64,000 nt of DNA from Monoplex corrugatus (lineage: Eukaryota; Mollusca; Gastropoda; Littorinimorpha; Ranellidae), in assembly GCA_030674185.1 (NCBI GenBank), contig JAPXFY010000018.1, forward strand, positions 41,469,211 through 41,533,210, in the 5' to 3' direction. This document shows, piece after piece, positions 55,101 through 64,000 of this stretch (position 1 is its first letter; each line of letters starts with the position of its first letter). Made by a program: the position numbers and the translations under genes. The notes under the pieces are model-generated. The model saw only the letters and a program-made list of their open reading frames with translations. It was not told where the DNA came from and did not search any database.

Positions 55101-58100
55101 AATAAAGGTTTAAAACAAGACGTCACTTCTGCAGAAACAAACATTTAAAACATGATGCCCCACCTGTACAAAATAAAGGTTTAAAACATGATGTCTCACC
55201 TGTAGAAACAAAGGTTTAAAACACAAAATCACACCTGCAGAAACAAAGGTTTAAAACATGTCTCACCTGTAGAAATAAAGGTTTAAAACAAGACGTCACA
55301 CTTGCAGAAATAAAGGTTTAAAATACGATGTCTTACCTGCAGAAACAAAGGTTGAAAACATGCCTCAACTGTACAAATAAAGGTTTAAAAGAAGACATCA
55401 CTTCTACAAAAACAAACGTTTAAAACATAATGCCTCACCTGTTGAAATAAAGGTTTAAAACATGATGTCTCACCTGTAGAAATAAGTAGAAATACAGGTT
55501 TAAAACAAGACGTCATACCTGCAGAAACAATGGTTTAAAATATGATGTCTCACCTGTAGAATTAAAGGTTTAAAACAAGATGTCACACCTGTAAAAACAA
55601 ATGTTTAAGACATGCCGTCTTACCTGTAGAAACAAACGTTTAAAACATGATGTCTGACCTGTAGAAATAAAGGTTAAAACAAAACGTCACACCTGTGGAA
55701 ACAAAGGTTTAAAACATGTCCCACCTGTACAAAGTTTTAAAACATGATGTCTCACCTGTAGAAATAAAGATTTAAAACATGTCTCACCTGTAGAAATAAA
55801 GGATTAAAAGAAGACACCACACCTGTAAAAATGAAGGATTAAAACATGATCTCTCACCTGTAAAAACAAAGGTATAAAACATGATGTCTCACCTGTAGAA
55901 ATAAAGGTTTAAAACAAAACGTCACACCTGTGGAAACAAAGGTTTTAAAACATGTCCCACCTGTACAAACAAAGTTTTAAAACATGATGTCTCACCTGTA
56001 GAAATAAAGATTTAAAACATCTCACCTGTAGAAATAAAGGATTAAAAGAAGACACCACACCTGTAAAAATGAAGGATTAAAACATGATCTCTCACCTGTA
56101 GAAACAAAGGTATAAAACATGATGTCTCACCTGTAGAAATAAAGGTTTAAAACAAGACAAGATGTCACTCCTGCAGAAACAAACATTCAAAGCCTGATGC
56201 CTCACCTGTAGAAACAAAGGTTTAAAACATGATGTCTCACCTGTAGAAATAGAAATAAAAGTTTAAAACAAGACATCACACCTGCTGAAACAAAGGTTCA
56301 AAAAATGATGTTTCACCTGTAGAAAGAGGTTTAAAACAAGATGTCACACCTGCAGAAACAAAGGTTTAAAACCTGATGTCTAACCTGTAGAAATAAAGGT
56401 TTAAAACAAGACGTCACACCTGTGGAAACAAAGGTTTAAAACATGATGCCCCACCTGTACAAACAAAGGTTTAAAACATGATGTCTCACCTGTAGAAATA
56501 AAGATTTAAAACATGTCCCATCTGTAGAAATAGAGGATTAAAAGAAGATGCCACACCTGTAGAAATGAAGGATTAAAACATGATCTCTCACCTGTAGAAA
56601 CAACGGTTTAAAACGTGATGTCTCACCTGTACAAATAAAGGTTTAAAACAAGACGTCACTTCTGCAGAAACAAACATTTAAAACATGATGCCCCACCTGT
56701 ACAAAATAAAGGTTTAAAACATGATGTCTCACCTGTAGAAACAAAGGTTTAAAACACAAAATCACACCTGCAGAAACAAAGGTTTAAAACATGATGTCTC
56801 ACCTGTAGAAAAAAAGGTTTAAAACAAGACGTCACACTTGCAGAAATAAAGGTTTAAAATATGATGTCTTACCTGCAGAAACAAAGGTTGAAAACATGCC
56901 TCAACTGTACAAATAAAGGTTTAAAAGAAGACATCACTTCTACAGAAACAAACGTTTAAAACATAATGCCTCACCTGTTGAAATAAAGGTTTAAAACATG
57001 ATGTCTCACCTGTAGAAATAAGTAGAAATAAAGGTTTAAAACAAGACGTCATACCTGCAGAAACAATGGTTTAAAACATGATGTCTCACCTGTAGAAATA
57101 AAAGTTTAAAACAAGATGTCACACCTGTAAAAACAAAGGTTTAAGACATGCTGTCTTACCTGTAGAAACAAACGTTTAAAACATGATGTCTGACCTGTAG
57201 AAATAAAGGTTCAAAACAAGACGTCACACCTACAGAAACAAAGGTATAAGACATGATGTCCCTTCTGTAGAAATAAAGGTTTAAAACATGTTTCACCTGT
57301 AGAAACAAAGGTATAAAACATGATGTCTCAACTGTAGAAATAAAGATTTAAAACAAGACATCACACACATGATGTCTTACCTGTAGAAATAAAGATTTAA
57401 AAGAAGACATCACACCTGCAGAAACAAAGGTGTAAAACATGTCTCACCTGTAAAAATAAAGGATTAAAACATGTCTCACCTGTAGAAATAAAGGATTAAA
57501 ACATGATGTGTCACCTGTAAAAATGAAGGATTAAAACATGTCTCACCTGTAAAAATAAAGGTTTAAAACGACATCACACCTGCAGAAACAAAGGTTTAAA
57601 ACATGATGTCTCACTTGTAGAAATAAAGGTTTAAAACAAGACATCACACCTGTGGAAACAAAGGTTTAAAACGTGATGTCTCACCTGTAGAAATAAAGGT
57701 TTAAAACAAGACGTCACACCTGCAAAAACAAAGATTTTAAACATGTCTCACCTGTAGAAACAAAGGTTTAAAACATGATGTCTCACCTGTAAAAAGATAG
57801 GTTTAAAACATGTCTTACCTGTAGAAATAAATGTTTAAAACATGATGTCTCACCTATAGAAATAAAAGTTTAAAACATGACATGTCATCTGTAGAAAAAT
57901 GGATTTAAAACATGCCATATCACCTGTAGAAATAGAGGTTTAAATAATGATGTCTCACCTGTAGAAATAAAGGTTTAAAACATGACATTTCACCTCTACA
58001 AATAAAAGAATAATCATGATTTCACACCTGTAGAAATGAAGGTTTAAAACATGATGTCTACCTGTAGAAATAAAGGTTTAAAACATGACAGCACATAATC

Positions 58101-58140
58101 AACAAAGATTACTTTCAATGACCTGAGTCCATGGCTTGAC

Positions 58141-58220
58141 TTAATTCTTCAATCGATATTTGGTGCCAGCATCTTGGCTTTGAAGACCACCATCATCCTT
58201 GTCTTCCAGGGGAATGGTAT
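58141..58220 (-). CDS. Possible terminal exon of an unknown gene
   Basis: On the - strand a good acceptor (CTTATGTTTGCAG, ending at 58221) is followed by an open stretch reading TIPLEDKDDGGLQSQDAGTK then YRLKN and a TAA stop (58141-58143). It starts in phase 1. The sequence is non-repetitive, not low-complexity, and begins about 50 bp right of the 35-bp array. I do not recognise the protein. Support is only the splice signal and the composition; upstream exons would lie to the right and were not identified. The product may be unrelated to the array. Confidence 0.35.
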
Positions 58221-58621
58221 CTGCAAACATAAGACCAAAACAAAAATGGAACAGATGTAATATCTAATAATGCAAAACCACAAACAATACTGCCCACCCC
58301 CACTCCCATACTTTTCAATTCCCATAGCTCATACAAAAATGAGTTTTAGACCTAACGTTAAACACAGATAACATGACCTCAAAAAACTGAATGAATACTA
58401 TTTTTCATACATAGTACAAGTGTAAGTTGATTATTCCTACACATTACAACTGAAACAACTTATAATCTTCAAAGTATGATATAGCAACAGAGCCGAATTT
58501 AATACAAATGCCCTACATAAACTAATCTAAAAAATACTCAATAACCAATTAAATGCTATCATTCATACTTGTACAAGTTATCAATGATACAACTATCATA
58601 ACTCAATGCTACTACAAATTT

Positions 58622-58915
58622 AAAATGGGCATAGTAGCAATGTGGGTAAATGTCTGCCTTCCAACAGGAAGGTCCTGGGTTCGATCCACCTAGAACCTCT
58701 GCCTAGTGAGAAAAAGACGGATTTTTTCCCCAATCTTCCAGGTCAGCATGTAGGCAGTCCTGCCTCTGTCCAGACCCATCCTTTCCTGTGTATATACGCA
58801 CAAAAAATGTCAAATACGCATGTAATATGCATGTTAAAAATCCTGTAAGCAATGTCAGTGTCTGGCTTATGGAAACATGAAAACACCCACCATGCGTGCC
58901 CATCAAAAAAGAAAT
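58622..58915 (+). mobile_element. tRNA-derived SINE, third family
   Basis: Head GGGCATAGTAGCAATGTGGG (A-box), then GGTCCTGGGTTCGATCCACC (B-box). The body has CATGTTAAAAATCCTGTAAG, CAATGTCAGTGTCTGGCTTA, TGGAAACATGAAAACACCCA and CCATGCGTGCCC. The body resembles, from memory, a SINE widespread in molluscs; not verified. The 3' part is missing. Confidence 0.65.
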
Positions 58916-58951
58916 CGTTTAAACATTAATAGACATATAAACCACTTATCT

Positions 58952-58983
58952 TTAGTTCAGAAGGTCGCCATGGGGCGTCTCAC
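58952..58983 (-). CDS. Weak candidate for an alternative terminal exon
   Basis: On the - strand, CTTTCTGTTTCAG is a strong acceptor-like tract followed by GTGAGACGCCCCATGGCGAC; in phase 1 this reads ETPHGDLLN* with TAA at 58952-58954. It could equally be a donor (CAG|GTGAGA). Phase matches that of 58141-58220, which is compatible with alternative last exons, but the peptide is too short to judge. Confidence 0.15.
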
Positions 58984-59029
58984 CTGAAACAGAAAGAAAA
59001 CAAGCCATTACATCCGAAACACACACACA

Positions 59030-59450
59030 TTCACACACACACACCCTGTCCCAGGCCCCCCACCCACCCCTCCCCTCCCCTCCGGCCCCCCACCTTCCCA
59101 CCCCAACCCCTTCCCTCCCACCCCAACCCCTTCCCTCCCACCCCAACCCCTTCCCACCCATCCCAACCCCTTCCCTCCCACCCCCAACCCCTTCCCTTCC
59201 ACCCTAACCCCTTCCCACCCATCCCAACCCTTCCCTCCCACCCCAACCCTTTCCCAACCCTTCCCTCCCACCCCAACCCCTTCCCTCCCATCCCAACCCC
59301 TTTCCTCTCTTCCCAACCCTTTCCCTCCCTCCCAACCTCCTCCCTTTCCCCTCCCCTCATTCCCCAACTTTTCCCTCCCTCCCTAACACCTCTCCCTACC
59401 GATTTCTTTTCCTCTCCCACATTTCCCCTCTCCAACATCCCCCATTCAAT
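59030..59450. repeat. C-rich/G-rich minisatellite of about 20 bp
   Basis: About 15 imperfect copies of ACCCCTTCCCTCCCACCCCA on +, after a short CA run. The - strand is densely G-run-rich (GGGAGGGAAGGGGTTGGGG). Long - strand frames (GVGGKGLGW...) are translated repeat. Confidence 0.93.
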
Positions 59451-59554
59451 GTAGGTCTACATTAATTTAATCATCAATCAGAAAATACCAATATTTTGGA
59501 CAGTCCTGTGTGTTCTAATATAATGCTCACGGTCTGTGAGCAGCTGGACTATGC

Positions 59555-59815
59555 GCTCCATAATGTCATCATCATCATGCTATGTCATAATCATGCTATG
59601 TAATCGTCATCAAGCTATGTCATCATAATCATGCTATGTAATCATCATCATGCTGTCACCATAATCATGTTAAGATACCTATGTAATCATAATCATGTCA
59701 TGTTATATAAATAAAAATAATGCTATGTAATCACATTCATGCTATGTGATCATAATATGCTATGTCGTCATAATCATGCTAAGGTACTTACATCATTATA
59801 ATCATGATAAGATAC
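59555..59815. repeat. Repeat of about 19 bp (ATCATAATCATGCTATGTA)n
   Basis: About a dozen diverged copies of a short AT-rich unit. Confidence 0.75.
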
Positions 59816-60020
59816 TCAGAGCAACAGGCTGAAATAGCTAGTACATAATATTAGTTATCATTGTCATAATGTTGAGATATTCAGATCAACTGGAATATGT
59901 AATATATAACATTATCATAAAAATAACAAGATACTCAGAGCAAGTCGAATGTGTTCCCCAATATTATCACAACAATACTAGATACTCAGAGCAACTGCAA
60001 TATGTATTCCACAATGATAT
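59805..60020. repeat. Tandem repeat of about 58 bp
   Basis: Four imperfect copies of AGATACTCAGAGCAACTGGA followed by ATATGTAATATA and an ATTATCATAA-type end. Confidence 0.65.
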
Positions 60021-60584
60021 CACCAACACAGTCTGTAAATTATGTTCCAGAAAAGAACATTTAAAATCAAAATATTCAAATTTAACATTACAACACACCT
60101 AATGAAATAATAGAAATTGTAAAAGCAATGGAAATCTAAATTCACCTATTTAACTTTGATAGAAAATATTAAATTAACTTCATATTTTACTTCTTCTAGT
60201 TTGTGTAACTGGAATAACAGCCTTAGCTTGGAGAACAACCAACTGGAGACACCAGTCACTTGGAGAACAACTAACTTAAAGAACACCAGTAATGTGACCA
60301 GTGACTTCGACAATATTTAGTAATCTGGAGAACAACAGTAACTTGGAGAACAACCATAAGCTGGACAACAACAGTAATCGAACAGTAATTAAACAGAAAG
60401 TTGGAAAACTACCGAAACTTGAACAGTAACCTGGAGAACATGAGTAATGTCACTTTTGGTGGAGAACAAGAGTAACGTGGAGAACAAGAGTAAACTGGAC
60501 AACAAGAGTTAACTGGAGAACAAGAGTAAACTGGAGAACAGAAGTAAAGAGAAGAATAACAATGTTACTGCTATTTTTTGTTTA

Positions 60585-61195
60585 AGGACCAGCTGACTCA
60601 ATGACTGTGTAGTCATATCATGGCTGTAACCTTTTCAAACATGCACAATACCTCAACAGGAAAAAAGAAAAAGAAAATTAAGTACACGTGTCAATGCATT
60701 CGTGCACATAATCTAAGGAGATGCCCCTAGCACTGACCACTCCAATTTATCACACAAGGGAATTAAAAAACATCCCTGAATGCAAATTTAAACATAACTA
60801 TGGACACTAAAGCATGTAGCAAAAACAGGCCTAAATTACCTGAAATTGCTTCTCCATATCTCATTTCACTAGAGCCAAAAATGCACTTAATACATGTACC
60901 CAATTATCAATCCTAAGAAAATGTATGAAGACTTTATCAAACACATACAGGTGAATCACTGAATGGACCAGTAAGGCAAAAAAATGATGGGAAGAAATGA
61001 CAGAAAGCAAAGAAGCATGGCATCTCACCTGTCTCACCTGTCGGCGTCACGGGAACAGTGTTGCCGCTGCACATGATGTCCTCACAAGTTGCCTCAGCAC
61101 TCCAGCATGGCATAAAAGAGGAAATTTCTAGCATACAATTTCTGGAAGGTGGGATATTATTTATACTGAAAAAGTACCCAGCATCCCCACCGGAG
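60585..61195 (-). repeat. Repeat family A copy 6, inside the 18-bp minisatellite
   Basis: Same orientation as the 39.9-41.9 kb copies: TTTAAGGACCAGCTGACTCA ... CACATACAGGTGAATCACTG ... CCCAGCATCCCCACCGGAGG. It carries an 80-bp nested insertion at 61024-61103. Confidence 0.65.
61024..61103 (-). mobile_element. Nested LINE 3'-end insertion with target-site duplication
   Basis: The direct repeat AGCATGGCAT occurs at 61014-61023 and 61104-61113. Between them the - strand carries TTCCCGTGACGCCGACAGGT, ending in two tandem copies of ACAGGTGAG. The GACGCCGACAGGTGAGACA terminus equals that of the LINE fragment at 15088. Confidence 0.75.
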
Positions 61196-61984
61196 GGGAG
61201 AACAACAGTAACTTAGAGAACAACAGTAATATGGCGAATAGTAATGAGAACAGTAACGTGGAGAACAACAGTAATCTGGAGAGTAACAGACTTAAGACAA
61301 TAATAACCTGGACAACAACAGTAATTCAGAGAACAACAGTAACTAAGAAAACAACAGTAACCTCGAGAACAACAGTAACTGTGAAATCAAACAGATAAGT
61401 TAATGAATGACAGACTATGAATTGAAGAAAAAAAAAAATTTTCATGAATGAGAGTAATGATGAACCCTGAACTTTCCTATTTTCACCTTTGTCAAGTGGA
61501 CAATTTTGCCTAAATGTCAGCACATACTGTACTTCACTTTGGTTTTTTTTTTGGTTTTTTCTTCATTGCTGTTATTTTTTGTTTTCTTTGTTTTTAAGGA
61601 GGAGAAGTAGTCCATCAAATTGTTCCCACATGAATTGTCAGTCACTCTTTAATTTTAGCTATGCTTGAAGCTACACCATCTCTCTGTTTTAATTATTATG
61701 TCAAGTTTTCCAATTTTTGGAATAAGGAGACCTTGCTCTTCACTTTTTTTTTTTCGTTTTGAATCTTGTCTAATCTCTTGTCTAAGAACTCCTTGTTGTT
61801 GTCTTTTTTTTTTTTCTATTTTAGGTTCTTACTATTCGTATCGTGGAGCATGTCTTTTTTTTCCTTTTCTCTCTTTCTGGGTTTTGTCTCGCATATTTAA
61901 TTTGAGGAAAATTATTTGTACTTCTTCAAAATGCAGACTCATCAGAAGAAGAATCAGTTTATCTGTGCACATGTGCACCAAACT

Positions 61985-62097
61985 ATACACACGCACACGC
62001 ACCACACACCACAAACACACACACACACACACATGCCCATGTCCACACACACACACACACGCACGCACACACACACACACGCACGCACACATGCACG

Positions 62098-62163
<66 letters not shown>

Positions 62164-62180
62164 ACACACACACACACACC
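61985..62180. repeat. (CA)n microsatellite
   Basis: CA/CG-CA repeat of about 190 bp. Smaller A-rich CA patches continue to about 62480. Confidence 0.93.
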
Positions 62181-62449
62181 GTCCCATGCCCAGCAAAGTG
62201 AGAAATCATACATCAGAGGATTTGAAAAAAAAATACAAGAACACACATATACGTCAAAGAAAAAAAAAGGCACACACACATGTAACTCATACACACACCA
62301 TATGCACACACAAATACTACATGCCCCTTCAAAAACAAAACCTAAAAATGCACATACAGAAACCACATACAGTAAAAAATTTTAAAAACAGCAGCAAAAA
62401 CAACAAAAGAAAATGACATGGGAAGAAAGGCAAGAAAAAGAATCCATCT

Positions 62450-64000
62450 CGCACTAGCATAAGCTGAATATACACACACAACATTCACACTTCCAACCCA
62501 ATTCTACATACTCCACATCACAAAGTAAAGGGACGTACATTACGGATCCAAACAGCCCTCAGCTCACAACATACACCATCATAAAAGATGGTTGTTTATC
62601 TATCCTAAGAAACTTAAGTCCCCCACACACCGCCATAATACACAAGGTCATTTGTTCCCAAGAACTTAAGTCCTGTATGAATCACCATGAAACACAGTCA
62701 TTTTGTTCCCATGAACTTCAGACCTCCACACACCACAAGGTTATTCGTTCCCAGGAACTTGAGTTCTTCACACCACAATCATAAGGATCCCTGCCACCAG
62801 GAAAAGTGATCCCCTGGTCTGTCACTCCAGGAAAAGTAGTGCCCCATGACACCACAGATCCACTTAAAAAAATCACTGCAAATATGTGATGGAGGAGTTT
62901 TCTTTGCCTTGTCCACTATCTTCTGCACACAGTCTTTTTCCAACAACCAAAACTGATCACGGAGTGCACCAGTTCAGCCTTCACACAATACATGCATATC
63001 ACACCACTTATGATGCACTGAAGATCACAATACTTATGTTGTCACTTCACACATTTTACACAATGCACCAAGACGCAGTGACGATCACAATATTACTGCT
63101 GATGTCCCCCAAGCTTGTCAATGATCCAACAAAGACTGAAACTGCTTATGCCGAGTGCCCTTTTCCAACGAGCGTTGCAAACAATTCCTGATCAAACAGT
63201 GACGATCATGATGACGACTGCACATGACTGCACGCTTCTGACAGTTAACAGCACACAGTGTCACAGGGTGAAGATCATAATGACGCACTGTCACATCATA
63301 CTGTAGGTGTCACAGGGTGAAGATCACAATGACGCACTGTCACATCATACTGTAGGTGTCCCATGCTGCCAGCAGCCAATCATGAACCACTGAAGATCTT
63401 TCTAGAAACAGGTTTGCAATCCACACAGTATGTTTTTTTTGTTGTTTTTTTGGGTTTTTGTGATTTTTTGGTGCTGTTTTTGGGGGTTTTTTCTTTTTCT
63501 GTTTTTTTTTTTTTTTTTTTTTCTTTTTTTTTCTATCAGCACATCACACCCATTCCACACATGCACACAAAACTGGTCCAGGAACTGTCATAGTCATGTA
63601 TTTGTTGTTGCTGCTGTGCTGCTTTCTGGCTTTGTTCTTGTATGGGCTACATTCTTCTCTTGCTAACAGACAGAACATTTCCCTCCCCCTTTTTCCTATT
63701 TTTCCTTTCCTCTCTCTGACCTAGCACAAACCTGCAAATACAAACACTATGAAAGCAACAAAGGACTTTTTTTCCATATCAACGAGCTATTTCCAAACGG
63801 CCCACCACAGCCATGATCTGACCCAACAGCAAAGTGCTGCACTCTCAAAATGTCAGCAAAGTCCCAATACATGGCCCACCAGACCAGGCTGAGGTTGAGG
63901 TCACTCCTGCATGTGTGCTGCCACCTACAGAGTGCTGGACTCTTGGTGGACATTAGTACTAGACTGCTGCCATCGAAAAACCAGCCTGAAGGCAGCAGCA
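62450..64000. other. Unassigned region
   Basis: No gene, transposon or SINE recognised. It holds a duplicated segment of about 52 bp (63258-63360, CACAGGGTGAAGATCANAAT then GACGCACTGTCACATCATAC) and T-rich tracts near 63430-63535. A 68-codon - strand frame at 63747-63953 has no recognisable domain. It could be 3' untranslated or intronic sequence of a gene to the right. Confidence 0.5.

Larger units (their letters stand above)
44120..58090. repeat. 14-kb array of a 35-bp minisatellite, about 350 copies
   Basis: Main unit: TCTCACCTGTAGAAATAAAG then GTTTAAAACATGATG (35 bp). A frequent second type has GTCACACCTGCAGAAACAAA then GGTTTAAAACAAGAC. Both types intermingle. The only interruption I see is a Tc1-like transposon (44541-46149). 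Segments are duplicated at larger scales (about 5.06-5.09 kb and about 1.53 kb, see findings). No coding frame longer than about 80 codons exists. On the - strand each main unit contains CTACAG|GTGAGA; on the + strand it contains AATAAA. Confidence 0.97.
60215..61385. repeat. 18-bp minisatellite (GGAGAACAACAGTAACTT)n, interrupted
   Basis: Diverged 18-bp units at 60215-60560 and again at 61195-61385; a repeat family A copy sits between. Confidence 0.8.

Noticed and set aside
59008..59438. Gly/Trp/Lys-rich - strand frames resembling a repeat protein
   Set aside because: Translation of a C-rich minisatellite of about 20 bp; all three frames look alike and none has gene context.
63747..63953. 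68-codon - strand frame with many Trp and Cys
   Set aside because: Looks protein-like at first sight but has no identifiable domain and no splice context; could be untranslated sequence.

Overview
The window looks like nuclear DNA of an invertebrate animal, most likely a mollusc and possibly a gastropod. The evidence is a spliced animal-type gene with GT-AG introns, several tRNA-derived SINE-like repeats, Tc1-type DNA transposons, degenerate non-LTR retrotransposons (LINEs) and very large minisatellite arrays. No bacterial, phage or organellar features were seen. The phylum is an inference from the repeat content and the monooxygenase gene; no species marker is visible.

The only well-supported host gene is on the + strand from 1214 to 19209. 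Six exons (1214-1368, 5172-5415 or 5419, 10087-10182, 15883-16153, 16512-16758, 19052-19209) encode the C-terminal two thirds of a copper type II, ascorbate-dependent monooxygenase of the dopamine beta-hydroxylase/MOXD1 family. Its 5' exons lie left of the window. The introns carry a 3.1-kb 18-bp minisatellite, microsatellites, an intact Tc1-like transposon, a 54-bp minisatellite and a minisatellite apparently grown from a SINE tail.

From 19.2 to 26.4 kb there is mixed repeat DNA with SINEs, a broken Tc1-like copy, a TTAA-ended foldback element and an RT fragment. From 26.5 to 30.65 kb a 53-bp minisatellite is nearly uniform. A second Tc1-like copy (31.1-32.6 kb) and a 35-bp minisatellite (32.6-33.1 kb) follow. 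From 33.1 to 39 kb there is a nest of RTE-like LINE pieces, including one degenerate element of about 3.1 kb on the - strand (34.1-37.3 kb). From 39.7 to 41.9 kb one interspersed repeat family ('family A') is present in adjacent copies.

From 42.4 to 58.1 kb the window is almost entirely satellite: a dimeric repeat of about 97 bp, a repeat of about 150 bp, and then a 14-kb array of a 35-bp unit (about 350 copies). A Tc1-like transposon whose open transposase has lost its second catalytic Asp interrupts this last array. Read on the - strand, each 35-bp unit of the main type places a 3' splice-site-like tract directly against a 5' splice-site-like sequence (TTTCTACAG|GTGAGA), so the array resembles hundreds of tandem 'ratchet' (recursive splicing) sites. 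Just right of the array are one or two possible - strand terminal exons (58141-58220 and, weaker, 58952-58983).

The last 5 kb hold a C-rich/G-rich minisatellite, several short-period repeats, another family A copy with a nested 80-bp LINE end, a CA microsatellite, and a 1.5-kb tail in which I recognise no gene. All identifications rest on reading the sequence and on family knowledge; no database search was run.
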